53,607 bases of DNA. It comes from Gemmatimonadota bacterium (GTDB taxonomy: Bacteria; Gemmatimonadota; Gemmatimonadetes; Gemmatimonadales; Gemmatimonadaceae). Shown one piece after another: positions 10,526-19,204 of the stretch (position 1 is its first letter; each line of letters opens with the position of its first letter). The stretch is taken from contig JARIEX010000005.1 of the NCBI GenBank assembly GCA_031127095.1, positions 1 through 53,607 on the forward strand, written 5' to 3'. The notes under the pieces were generated by a model. The model saw nothing but the letters and a program-made list of their open reading frames with translations, was not told the origin of the DNA and did no database searches. The translations under genes and the position numbers were made by a program.

Positions 10526-10657
10526 CGACTCGCCGGCGGCACCGCTGTGTTCACGATGGTACGGCGTGTGCACCGCCGCGAGCGACCCGTGCCGATCGTG
10601 GGGTAGCATGGCATGGGATGTGTCTCCGCCGAAGGAATGCCGATAACTTATAGGTCT

Positions 10658-11530
10658 ATGCACAGATCACACGCCTCCGTCCCACCGCGCGCTGCGCGTC
10701 GCGCCCTCCGTCGCGCACTCGGGGCGGCGCTGCTGCTCCCCTGCGTCGCCGCGTCGGCCCACGCGCAGGTGCGCGCAAGCATCAGAGACCGTGCGGCACA
10801 GGAAAAGGAGCGCGCGGCCATCCGTCCCCTCACGGGGCAGGCGGTCATCGACGGCGTCGTCACCGATACGTTGCTGCGCCCGCTTGGGTCGGCCGACGTG
10901 TCGGTGGTCGGGACCAGCGCCCGCGTGATCACCAACGAGAACGGGCGCTTCCGCATGCTACAGGTGCCGTCGGGGCAATACCTGCTCGTTGTGCGGCGCA
11001 TCGGATACGCGCCGACCTCCGGCATCATTCAAGTGCCCGAAGGTGACACCGTCCGCTTGTCGTACACGCTCATCCGCTCCAATGCCTTGCTTGACACGGT
11101 GCGCGTGAAGGAGCGGCGCGTGACCATGCGGATGGTGGATTTCGAGGTGCGTCGTCGGCAGGGGCAAGGGCAGTTCGTGACGCAGGAAGACATCGAACGG
11201 CGCGGGTCGCTGCAAACGTCCGACTTCATGCGCGCGATGCGTGGCGTGGAAGTGTCGCGGGTCACCACTCAGGCCTTCGCGGGCACGCAGGTGTACTCGC
11301 GCCGCGAAGGGGGCGGATTCGATGCGAACGGCCAGCAGCAATTCTGCGCCATGCAGGTCGTCCTCGACGGCATCGTGCTGCCGCGCAACTTCGATCTGGA
11401 TCTGTTGCCGCCGCCCAAGCAGATCGCCGGCATCGAAGTCTATACCGGTGCCGCGACGATCCCCCCGCAGTTCGGTGGACCGGATCGGCGCTGCGGTGTC
11501 GTCGCCGTGTGGACGCGCGACGGGTACTGA
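10658..11530 (+). CDS. Secreted regulatory-domain plus TonB-plug protein lacking a barrel
   Basis: A 290-residue exported protein. A signal peptide (RRALGAALLLPCVAASAHAQ) is followed by a carboxypeptidase-like regulatory domain (IDGVVTDTLLRPLGSADVSV... NENGRFRMLQVPSGQYLLVVRRIGY, about residues 62-125). Next is a region like a TonB-receptor plug (DIERRGSLQTSDFMRAMRGVEV, then MQVVLDGIVLPRNFDLDLLPPPKQIAGIEVYTG, ending GVVAVWTRDG). The protein stops where a beta-barrel would begin. Such barrel-less plug proteins may serve as periplasmic or outer-membrane accessories, but their role is not established. The start at 10658 is preferred to one 15 codons earlier because it begins the signal peptide. 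Confidence 0.8.
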   Translation: MHRSHASVPPRAARRALRRALGAALLLPCVAASAHAQVRASIRDRAAQEKERAAIRPLTGQAVIDGVVTDTLLRPLGSADVSVVGTSARVITNENGRFRMLQVPSGQYLLVVRRIGYAPTSGIIQVPEGDTVRLSYTLIRSNALLDTVRVKERRVTMRMVDFEVRRRQGQGQFVTQEDIERRGSLQTSDFMRAMRGVEVSRVTTQAFAGTQVYSRREGGGFDANGQQQFCAMQVVLDGIVLPRNFDLDLLPPPKQIAGIEVYTGAATIPPQFGGPDRRCGVVAVWTRDGY

Positions 11531-11591
11531 CGACGACTGAATGCGACCCGACCGCGACCCGACGGCCGCCGTGATCGGGCCCCGTACGAAA

Positions 11592-11624
11592 AAGCCCCGC
11601 GTGACATGATGTCACGCGGGGCTT
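11592..11624 (-). terminator. Strong Rho-independent terminator of susCD (possibly bidirectional)
   Basis: A perfect 14-bp GC-rich stem (11592-11605 with 11611-11624) around a 5-nt loop. On the minus strand it is followed by a T-run (ctttttcg), so it should end transcription of susC-susD 22 bp after the susD stop codon. On the plus strand it follows the plug-protein gene but lacks a good T-run there. Confidence 0.88.
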
Positions 11625-11646
11625 CTCCGTAATGGGTGGGCCGGTG

Positions 11647-13116
11647 TTAGCAGCCCGGTCCTGCGAGCGCACCGGAGCGTCCAGCCCGCTGCAGGCACTC
11701 GGCCTGCGGCAGCGGCTGCACCTTGGCCACGAAGTGTGCGTTGACCCCAGACGTCAGGTCACGCGGCAGCTCGCTCAGCCGGCCGTAGCGGCGCATGTCG
11801 ATCCAGCGATGCCCTTCCAGCATGAGCGAATACCGCTTCTGCAGAAGGATTTCCGTCACAAAGGCCGCGTCCGCCGAGGCCGCGGTCAGCGTGGACGGCG
11901 CAAGGCCGCCAGCGTTCACGCGGATGCTGTTGATCAGCACCAGCGCACCCGCCTTGTTCCCCGTGGCCACCAGCGCCTCAGCGCGGAGCAGCATGAGCTC
12001 CTCGTTTCGGATGATCGGCAGCGAGGTGGTGATGGCGGGATACAGGTTGAAGCCCAACGACGAGGACACGCCCAGACCGCTCGGCGCGTTGCGCGTCGGA
12101 CGGACACCGATCTTGGCCGCGAACCGGTTGTCCTTCGAGCCGTCGGCCTTGAGTGGCGCGTCGGTGTCGAACGACATATGCGCGTACAGGTCCGTGTTCG
12201 TGGACTGGGCGAGCGGGTTCGGTGCGTCGGGCGACGCGGCGTACGGGTGGTACACACCCACGTTCAGCTGCGCCGTCGTCGTGGCCGCCGCGTTCAGGAA
12301 CGAGGCATCCAGTGCCGAGTTCGCACGCGCCCACGCGGTGGCACCGCCGCCGGAGGTGGCGTAGTACGCCGCGGCACGGGCGGCCATGGCGCGGTTGAAC
12401 TGGCGGAACGTGCTCGGTGTGTTGAAGCCGGTGAAGCCCGAGTTCAGCGCAAACGGGAACGCGGCGCCACCGGCGCCGAGATCCGTGTTGGCCTCGTCCA
12501 GCGTGTTCAGGATGTACTTATACACCGAGTCCCGCGAGACGAACGGCGCGAGCACCGTGGCATCCTGATTGATCTGGGTGACGGCACCGATCGTGTCACG
12601 TGTCGAGATCACCGTGAGCAACTCGATGGCTTCGATGGTCTTCGCGAAACCAAGCGCCGCCTTCTTCTGCTCGGCGCTGAGTGTGGACGCCGCCACGGTG
12701 TTCTTGAAGTTGAACACGTCACGCAGGTTGCCGTACGGGCCCGACCAGCTGCCCACGGCGAAGCCGGCGTTGTCGAGCTTGTTCTGGCCGGACAGCCCGA
12801 TCAGATAGGCCGACGTGTTACGCCCTTCCTGCGGCGTATACACGTACGCCTCACGGCCGAAGCGGCCGGTTTCGCTGATCAGACCGCCGCGGCTGTTGCG
12901 GTTTTGCCGCAGCAGGCCGGTGGCGAGCAGCTGCAACGCCTGTGGGTCGGCGCTGGCACCGGCCACCGACGGGGTGTTCGGATTCGTGATCCCCAGCGTG
13001 TCCTTGCTGCAGGCAGCCAACGACAGCGAGGCGAGCGAGAGGGCACCAAGGGTGCGCAAAGGCAAACGGGTCATCTGCACGCGCGATGCGCCGGTGAGGT
13101 GGTCAGTGGTCGTCAT
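11647..13116 (-). CDS. SusD/RagB-family outer-membrane lipoprotein
   Basis: Surface lipoprotein that caps a SusC-type transporter and helps bind the nutrient. At 489 residues it has a lipobox (LSLAAC, Cys at residue 36), TPR-like helical segments and the C-terminal SusD signature (RNEELMLLRAEALVATGNKAGAL, then LLQKRYSLMLEGHRWIDMRRYGRL). It starts 3 bp after susC, which implies co-transcription and probable coupling. An internal ATG at residue 15 would give a more typical 22-residue lipoprotein signal and could be the true start. The ligand cannot be read from the sequence; no glycan enzymes are nearby, and the upstream neighbour is a metallopeptidase, so peptides are an option. Confidence 0.93.
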   Translation of the reverse strand: MTTTDHLTGASRVQMTRLPLRTLGALSLASLSLAACSKDTLGITNPNTPSVAGASADPQALQLLATGLLRQNRNSRGGLISETGRFGREAYVYTPQEGRNTSAYLIGLSGQNKLDNAGFAVGSWSGPYGNLRDVFNFKNTVAASTLSAEQKKAALGFAKTIEAIELLTVISTRDTIGAVTQINQDATVLAPFVSRDSVYKYILNTLDEANTDLGAGGAAFPFALNSGFTGFNTPSTFRQFNRAMAARAAAYYATSGGGATAWARANSALDASFLNAAATTTAQLNVGVYHPYAASPDAPNPLAQSTNTDLYAHMSFDTDAPLKADGSKDNRFAAKIGVRPTRNAPSGLGVSSSLGFNLYPAITTSLPIIRNEELMLLRAEALVATGNKAGALVLINSIRVNAGGLAPSTLTAASADAAFVTEILLQKRYSLMLEGHRWIDMRRYGRLSELPRDLTSGVNAHFVAKVQPLPQAECLQRAGRSGALAGPGC

Positions 13117-13119
13117 GGA

Positions 13120-16100
13120 TTAGAACCCCACGTCGACGCTGAGGAAGAACTGGCGGCTCGACGGGAACGGAGCAAGGTCGATGAACCGGTTGAAGTTCGT
13201 GTTGCCGAAGTTGTTGAACTCCGGATCGAAGCTCCAGTAATCGGTGAACAGCGCCAGGTTACGGCCGCTCACGTTGAAGCGCAGCGAGCGCGCGCCCGGG
13301 ATCTTCTTGGCCCACGTCTCCGGTGCCTGATAGTTCAGGGTCACTTCGCGGAGCTTCACGTACGAGCCCTTCTGGATGTACGGGCGGATGTCACCACCAT
13401 TGAACGTGGAGTACCGGCACTCGCCAAGCGTCGCGGTGCCGCAGGCACGCGACCCCGGGAGAATCGACGTCGGAGCGGCGGCGTCGTAGTCACGCGACTG
13501 TCCACCTTCGTCCCACAAGTTGTTCGTCATGTTCGACACGTAGCCACCCGCCCGCCAGTCGGCGAGGAACGAGAACGTGAACGACTTGTAGGAGAAGTCG
13601 TTGTTGAACGTGGTCGTGTGGATCGGGTTCGAGTCGAACAGGATCGTGTCGCGCGTGGCGCCGCCCACGCCGAACGGGGCATTGCCCCAGATGTACGTGG
13701 AGCGCGTGTTCGACTGGATCCGGTTGCGGCCGTACGACGCACCGTACGAGCCCGGGACCGCAAACGCCGGTACCGGCACGCTGTCGGTGAACTGGGCGTT
13801 CGTGTTGTAGATGATGCGGCTGGTCCACTCGAAGTTGCCGCGGCGCACCGGCACCAGCGACAGCACGCCTTCGGTGCCGAGCACCGACAGCTGGCCGCCG
13901 TTGATGATCTGGTTGCCCAACCCCGACGACGGCGGCAGCGGGAACGTGAGCAGCAGATCCTTGATCCGGCGCTGGTAGCGCGTCACTTCGACACCGACGC
14001 GCGCGCCGAGCATGGAGGCGTCCACACCGAACTCGAGTTCGTTCATCACTTCCGGCTTGATCCCGGTGTTACCGAGCAGGCCGGCCGACACGAGGGAGTT
14101 CTGGCCGCCGATCAGTCCGCCGTCCGCGTACAGAATGTCGCGGTCGCCGAAACGCGGACGGTTGCCCGACTGGCCCCACGCCGCGCGGAACTTGAACTCA
14201 TCAACCTTGTCGGTGAGCGGCTTCACGAAGCGGTACGAGCCCGAGTACTTCGGGAACACGTAGAACTTCGCGCGGTCACCGTTGGCGCTCGACCGGTCGG
14301 CGCGGAAGCCGGCGTTCAGGGCCAGCTTCTCGTCCAGCAGCAGCATCTGCTCGTTCACGTAGTACGACTGATCGCGGAACTCCGAGCGGTCATCAACCGT
14401 CGCGATGTCCTGCGCACCGGCGGCCGTGCGGCGCGTCGGGAGCAGACCACGACCGCGGATGCGGTACACGTCCTGCTTCTGGCGCTCGTACGAGCCACCG
14501 ATCGACGTCGTGAGCGACGTCACGTACTTGTTCGACGGCGACCACGTCCACACCGCGTTCATGCCGGAGTTGGTCTGGAGGCTCGACGCGTTGTTCTGAC
14601 CGGCCGTGCCCAGGAATCCGTCCGCCGGCTCGAACTGCAGGTAGTTCGGCGAGTACTGCACGCCTTCCTGCTGGAAGCGGTCGAAGCCGCCGAGGTACGA
14701 CAGCTGCACCGTGTGGCGCGTCGTGCTCAGCAGCGCGTAGCCGAGGCGGATGTTCGCGGCCTGACGGAACACCGTTTCGTCGCTCTGCATCGCGTTCATG
14801 ATTTCGAACGGATTGGCCGTGCCCGACCCGCCGCCGTCGAACGGCATGCGGACGTAGCGGCCGGAGGCATCACGCGCCTGCAGATCGACAACCGCCGGCG
14901 TGTAGCCGAAGGTGTACGTCGGGCTCACGCCGGCGTTGTTGTTGTTGCCGATACCACGCTGGAAGAAGTTGCGCGTGACGTCGATGCCCATGCTCGCCGT
15001 GAGCTTCGAACCGATCGTCTGGTCGAGGTTGATGCGGCCGCCGGTGCGACGCGCGCCGGTGTTGATCATGATGCCCGATTCCTGGCGATCGCTGAGCGAC
15101 GCGAAGTAGCGGGTGTTGTTCACACCGCCGGACGCCGACAGCAGCGTTTCCCACGACGGGTCGGTGCGGCCGTACAGCTCCTGCTGCCAGTCGTAGTTGG
15201 TGCAGGTCGGGGTGCACGCCGCGCGCGCGGCCGCTTCGCCCACCGGCCCACCCGCGAACGGCAGCACATCGTCCACCGTCGCATACTGCCGATGGCCGAG
15301 GGAGCGCATGAGCTGCTGCGTCCCGGCCCGCTGCGTGAGGTTCCAGCGCGGGGCGCCCGACGTGCCCTTCTTCGTCGTGATCACGACCACGCCGTTCGTG
15401 GCGCGCGAACCGTAAATGGCGGTGGCCGCCGCCGACTTCAGGACTTCGATGTTCTCGATGTCGTTCGGGTTCAGGTCGGCCAGACGGTTCACCACCTGGT
15501 CCTGGCTGGAACCCGTCGAGCCGCTCGCGCGGGTGATCGCGCTCTGCCCCGACGAGATGCCGGCGTTCGAAATGATCACGCCGTCCACCACGTACAGCGG
15601 GTCACCCTGACCGAGCACCGACGTGGCGCCACGGATCTGGATCTGCGCACCGCCGCCCGGGGCACCGCCGTTGTCGAACACACGCGCACCGGCGACCTTG
15701 CCGGCGAGGTTGCTTTCAACCGAGCGGGCCGGCACGCGGTTCAATTCTTGCGCGCTCACCGTCGCCACCGCCGTAGCCGCCACCCGGCGATCGGTCGTCG
15801 TGGCCTGACCGGTCACGGTCACGCCTTCGAGCTGCAGCACGTCCTTCTCGAGCACAAAGTTGGCCGTGCTCTCGGTCGCGCCGAGGCGGATCGTCTGCCG
15901 CTTGAAGCCAAGCTGACGCGCCAGCACGACCACTTCGCCCGAGGGCACACGCATGCGGAATTCGCCGCGCTCGTTGGTGCGGACACCGACCTGCTGTCCG
16001 ACGATGCTGACGGTCACGTCAGCGATGGGGGTGCCAACGACAGCCTGGGTCACCTTACCCGAGATATCTCGGGTTTGTGCATGCGCGCGAAGCGGCAGCA

Positions 16101-16143
16101 CGGCAACCGCAAACGCGGCCACGAGTGAGAACAACTTACCCAT
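13120..16143 (-). CDS. SusC/RagA-family TonB-linked outer-membrane transporter
   Basis: A 1007-residue TonB-dependent importer partnered with the SusD-like lipoprotein encoded just after it. In order: signal peptide (LVAAFAVAVLPLRAHAQ), carboxypeptidase-regulatory-like domain (residues ~27-100), plug with LYVVDGVIISN and the SusC signature NPNDIENIEVLKSAAATAIYG near residues 223-243, then a ~750-residue 22-strand barrel ending in the aromatic-rich FFLSVDVGF. A Shine-Dalgarno-like GGAG lies about 9 nt before the ATG. Upstream is a 234-bp gap holding a nested dyad (16213-16284). The substrate is unknown. Confidence 0.95.
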   Translation of the reverse strand: MGKLFSLVAAFAVAVLPLRAHAQTRDISGKVTQAVVGTPIADVTVSIVGQQVGVRTNERGEFRMRVPSGEVVVLARQLGFKRQTIRLGATESTANFVLEKDVLQLEGVTVTGQATTTDRRVAATAVATVSAQELNRVPARSVESNLAGKVAGARVFDNGGAPGGGAQIQIRGATSVLGQGDPLYVVDGVIISNAGISSGQSAITRASGSTGSSQDQVVNRLADLNPNDIENIEVLKSAAATAIYGSRATNGVVVITTKKGTSGAPRWNLTQRAGTQQLMRSLGHRQYATVDDVLPFAGGPVGEAAARAACTPTCTNYDWQQELYGRTDPSWETLLSASGGVNNTRYFASLSDRQESGIMINTGARRTGGRINLDQTIGSKLTASMGIDVTRNFFQRGIGNNNNAGVSPTYTFGYTPAVVDLQARDASGRYVRMPFDGGGSGTANPFEIMNAMQSDETVFRQAANIRLGYALLSTTRHTVQLSYLGGFDRFQQEGVQYSPNYLQFEPADGFLGTAGQNNASSLQTNSGMNAVWTWSPSNKYVTSLTTSIGGSYERQKQDVYRIRGRGLLPTRRTAAGAQDIATVDDRSEFRDQSYYVNEQMLLLDEKLALNAGFRADRSSANGDRAKFYVFPKYSGSYRFVKPLTDKVDEFKFRAAWGQSGNRPRFGDRDILYADGGLIGGQNSLVSAGLLGNTGIKPEVMNELEFGVDASMLGARVGVEVTRYQRRIKDLLLTFPLPPSSGLGNQIINGGQLSVLGTEGVLSLVPVRRGNFEWTSRIIYNTNAQFTDSVPVPAFAVPGSYGASYGRNRIQSNTRSTYIWGNAPFGVGGATRDTILFDSNPIHTTTFNNDFSYKSFTFSFLADWRAGGYVSNMTNNLWDEGGQSRDYDAAAPTSILPGSRACGTATLGECRYSTFNGGDIRPYIQKGSYVKLREVTLNYQAPETWAKKIPGARSLRFNVSGRNLALFTDYWSFDPEFNNFGNTNFNRFIDLAPFPSSRQFFLSVDVGF

Positions 16144-16212
16144 AGAGGGTCTCCGAGGAAGGAAAGGCGGGCTGCTGAAACACGATGGACAGCGGGACAG
16201 CCAGTAGCATTC

Positions 16213-16284
16213 GTCCCATTGTCACCAATTGCTGTCAGACCGTGACCAGGACGTCACGAGAACCTGACAGCACCACGGTGGGAC
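16213..16284. promoter_or_regulatory. Nested inverted repeat in the susC leader/upstream region
   Basis: Three nested arm pairs share one centre region: GTCCCA (16213-16218) with TGGGAC (16279-16284), GCTGTCAG (16231-16238) with CTGACAGC (16264-16271), and CGTGAC with GTCACG inside. The rest of the 234-bp gap between the M1 peptidase stop and the susC start shows no gene. The element could be an operator, a leader-RNA structure or a weak terminator; there is no T-run on the minus strand after it. No convincing -35/-10 pair was found. Confidence 0.55.
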
Positions 16285-16377
16285 AAAACTACATGAGACG
16301 AACAGCGCGAGGCTAGGTCACGTCACCGGATGGGGCAGAGCGGGCAGCCTCAGCCGCTGGAGGCTCTACGCGGGCGC

Positions 16378-19095
16378 CTACGGACGGTACGGATCGTCCC
16401 CGAACCGGCGCCGGATGCGGACCGTGCGCTCGAGCTCGTCACGGCTCTGGAGAATTTTCTGCCGCAGGTCCGCCCCGAGCGTCGGATGGGCCGCCAGCCA
16501 CCGGTCGATGATCTGCAGCGCCTCCGCCTCCGACTGGCCGCCAATGGTCGCCCCCAGCCAGCTCCCTAAAAAGAAGATCCGGCGGTTCTGCTGGATCCAC
16601 GGCAGTGTGTCCAGCGCCGCGGTCAGGTAGCGGGTGGTCAGTGCCCGCTGGTCGGGATCATGAAAGCTCCGCAGGCTCGACGTCACCCACTCCTCATTCA
16701 GGGTCGCGTCCGCAAACCACCGGGTGAACAGCGCCTGCTTGTTCGCCGCGTCGGGGCGCGCCGCATCGGCCACGAACGCCTGCCGCTGCCCCTCGCTCGT
16801 AGAGTCGCGCCGCGCTTCCGCCGCCAGACGCGCCGCGGCCGTGGGCGCATCACGCGCCACCAGCCGCGTCACGATGGACCACCGGGTGGGGGCCCGCAGC
16901 GGCAGGCCGGCAATCGAGTCGCGGCCCAGCCACGCGTCCAGCTGCCCCAGCGACGCCGGCGTGCGCGCCAGTCCGATCACCGCGTCCAGCTGGCTCTTCC
17001 GCTGCCCGTAGCTGCGCGTGCTGTCCTCGGCGCCGCGCAGCAGCAACGGCTCGGCGCGCGCCAGCAGGGCCTCGCGGGTGGCGTCGGCGCTGTACCGGCC
17101 GATCACCGTGGATAGCCGCCCCACCAGCGTGCCTGCGATCTGTTCGTCGCGTTCCTGCGGCAGTTCGCGCAGCACCATCTCGGCGTAGCGCGTGGGGGAT
17201 AGCCGTGCCTCCCGCACCAGATCCCACAACGCGCCCCACAGCATCGCGCGCAGGAAGTCGTCGCGCACCGTCCCGATCTGCTGCTCCAGCCAGCGCACAC
17301 TGCCACTGTCGGGCAGGACCAGGGCGTACCCATAGTCGGCGTCGTTCGCGAACACGAACGCCGGGGCCGGCCGCCCGGCCGCGGCCGTCACGACCGTGGT
17401 TTCCCCGCGCAGTTCTACGGGCAGGCGGACCGCCGGCCGGTCGGTGTAATACAGCAGGAGCTGCACCTTGAGCGGCCACGCCCCCGGGCCCGACAGCGCC
17501 GGCTGCGCCGCCCGCTGCACGAGCGCCAGCCGCTGCACGACGCCGCCGCGCACCACTAGCTGCTGTTCCACCAGCGGCATCCCCGGGCGCAGCATCCACG
17601 CCCGTCCCCACGCCGTCAGGTCGCGGTGCGCCGCCTGGCCCACACTCGCCAGCAACTCGCGCCACGTGCCGTTGCCATAGGCGTGCTGCTGCAGAAACGC
17701 CCGCACGCCACGCTGGAAGGCCGGTGCACCCACCAGATACTCCAGTTGCTTCAGTACGCCGGGCGCCTTGTTGTACACGATCGGCCCGTAATTGCTCTTG
17801 GCCTGATCGAGATTCCCAAGCTGCTGCCAGATCGGGGTGGTTCCCGCCGTGGCATCGGTCGCGTAGGCCACCGGCTTGTTGCGCAGGTAGAACGTCTTCC
17901 ACGCGTTCGAGGTGGGCTCGAGGTCGGCCTGCATGCGCGCCGCCATGTAGGTGGCAAAGCCCTCCTTCAGCCAGAGGTCGTCAAACCAGCGCATCGTCAC
18001 GAAGTCGCCAAACCACTGGTGCGCCACTTCATGAAAGGTGGTCGCCTGTCGCCCCAGTAACTGCGACGCGGTCGGCCGCTCGCGGTAGATGAAACTCTCC
18101 TCGTTGTAGAACACCGCACCCGGATGCTCCATGCCGCCAAACGGAAACGCCGGCGCCAGCAGCGCATCGTATTTGTCGAACGCGTACGGAATCCCGAACC
18201 AGTCGCCCAGCCAGCGCAGCGCGCGCGCATTCATGGCGATCAGCGTGTCACTCTCCGCCTCGGCGCGCCGCGATTGCCGCATCCAGAGCGACACGGGCAC
18301 CGGCGGCGCCGCGGTGGTGGTGGCCACCGAGCGGGTGGTCGTGGCCCACGGCCCCGCCGCGAACGCAATCAGGTACGTGCTCAGTCGCTGCGTCTCGGCG
18401 AAGCGGTGCGTCACCGCTGCCCCCGCGGTATCGGCACCGACCAGCGCGCCGTTGGCTAGCGCTCGCCAGTCCGACGGGGTGGTGAGCGCAAGGCGCACGC
18501 GCGCCTTGAGGTCGGGCTGATCGAAGCACGGGAAGAGCAGGTTGGCGTCTGACGGCACCAGCAGCGTATACAGATACACGCGGCCATCCGCGGCATCACG
18601 CGTGCGGATGATGCTCGCGCCCGCCTGCGCCACCGGCGTGCGGAACGCCAGTTCGACCTGGTTGCGCCCCACGCGCACCCGTGCCGCCGGGACCACCACA
18701 TGCATCCGGTTCCAGGCCGCCGGCGCCTCCGCCCACGGCGCCCCGTTGATGCGTCCCTCGGTCACCGACAGCCCGCGGAAGTCGAGCACCACGTCGCCCG
18801 GTCCGCGCGCCGTGAACGACACGGTTACCCGCCCCGTGGCGGTGTCGCCCGCACTCACGGTGAGCGCGAGATCGTACGCCACGTCCGACAGTTGGGCGGC
18901 CCGGCGACGGGCCAGGTCGGCCGACACGCCGGGGCCGGTGAGCGCGGCGGTGCGGGGGGCGGTTGGCGTCGCCGCACGGGCGCCCGCCTGAGCCGCGAGC
19001 CCGGTCGGTCCAAGCAGCGCGGTCAGGGCGAGCAGGGCGCAGGGCGTGATGCGTCGCCGCACGCGACGGGTCGAGCAGGGGGCGGGAGAAGGCAT
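16378..19095 (-). CDS. Secreted M1-family metallopeptidase (aminopeptidase N-like)
   Basis: A zinc aminopeptidase of 905 residues, exported through a signal peptide (RRRITPCALLALTALLGPTGLAAQA). The catalytic zinc motif HEVAH spans residues 355-359, with the third zinc ligand Glu378 in LKEGF at the exact family spacing, and the GAMEN-equivalent GGMEHPGAVFYNEESF lies upstream of it. The C-terminal ~400 residues form an ERAP1-like helical domain (WSIVTRLVARD... LTTRYLTAALDTLPWIQQNRRIFF). An upstream in-frame ATG at 19200 would add 35 residues before the signal peptide and run into the divergent promoter, so 19095 is chosen. It precedes susC on the same strand by 234 bp. Confidence 0.93.
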   Translation of the reverse strand: MPSPAPCSTRRVRRRITPCALLALTALLGPTGLAAQAGARAATPTAPRTAALTGPGVSADLARRRAAQLSDVAYDLALTVSAGDTATGRVTVSFTARGPGDVVLDFRGLSVTEGRINGAPWAEAPAAWNRMHVVVPAARVRVGRNQVELAFRTPVAQAGASIIRTRDAADGRVYLYTLLVPSDANLLFPCFDQPDLKARVRLALTTPSDWRALANGALVGADTAGAAVTHRFAETQRLSTYLIAFAAGPWATTTRSVATTTAAPPVPVSLWMRQSRRAEAESDTLIAMNARALRWLGDWFGIPYAFDKYDALLAPAFPFGGMEHPGAVFYNEESFIYRERPTASQLLGRQATTFHEVAHQWFGDFVTMRWFDDLWLKEGFATYMAARMQADLEPTSNAWKTFYLRNKPVAYATDATAGTTPIWQQLGNLDQAKSNYGPIVYNKAPGVLKQLEYLVGAPAFQRGVRAFLQQHAYGNGTWRELLASVGQAAHRDLTAWGRAWMLRPGMPLVEQQLVVRGGVVQRLALVQRAAQPALSGPGAWPLKVQLLLYYTDRPAVRLPVELRGETTVVTAAAGRPAPAFVFANDADYGYALVLPDSGSVRWLEQQIGTVRDDFLRAMLWGALWDLVREARLSPTRYAEMVLRELPQERDEQIAGTLVGRLSTVIGRYSADATREALLARAEPLLLRGAEDSTRSYGQRKSQLDAVIGLARTPASLGQLDAWLGRDSIAGLPLRAPTRWSIVTRLVARDAPTAAARLAAEARRDSTSEGQRQAFVADAARPDAANKQALFTRWFADATLNEEWVTSSLRSFHDPDQRALTTRYLTAALDTLPWIQQNRRIFFLGSWLGATIGGQSEAEALQIIDRWLAAHPTLGADLRQKILQSRDELERTVRIRRRFGDDPYRP

Positions 19096-19169
19096 CCCGC
19101 GAAGCTGGTCGCGCGCGCCGTCGCTGTCCAGCAACCCCGCCGCGTACCAGTCGGTGCCCGCCGCGAAAC

Positions 19170-19197
19170 TCGACAGCGCGCGGTTCTGCGTTAACAT
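19170..19197 (+). promoter_or_regulatory. Possible promoter of the double-Rieske gene
   Basis: TCGACA (19170-19175), 16 bp, TAACAT (19192-19197). The ATG at 19205 follows 7 bp after the -10, so the transcript may be leaderless; no Shine-Dalgarno is seen. It lies in the 109-bp divergent gap with the M1 peptidase gene. Confidence 0.35.
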
Positions 19198-19204
19198 CAA
19201 GAGT

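Noticed and set aside
11632-16128. A 1498-codon open frame on the plus strand, antisense to susC and susD
   Set aside because: It mirrors two well-supported genes, is Arg/Val/His-rich without any domain, and follows from the high GC3 codon use of the opposite strand.
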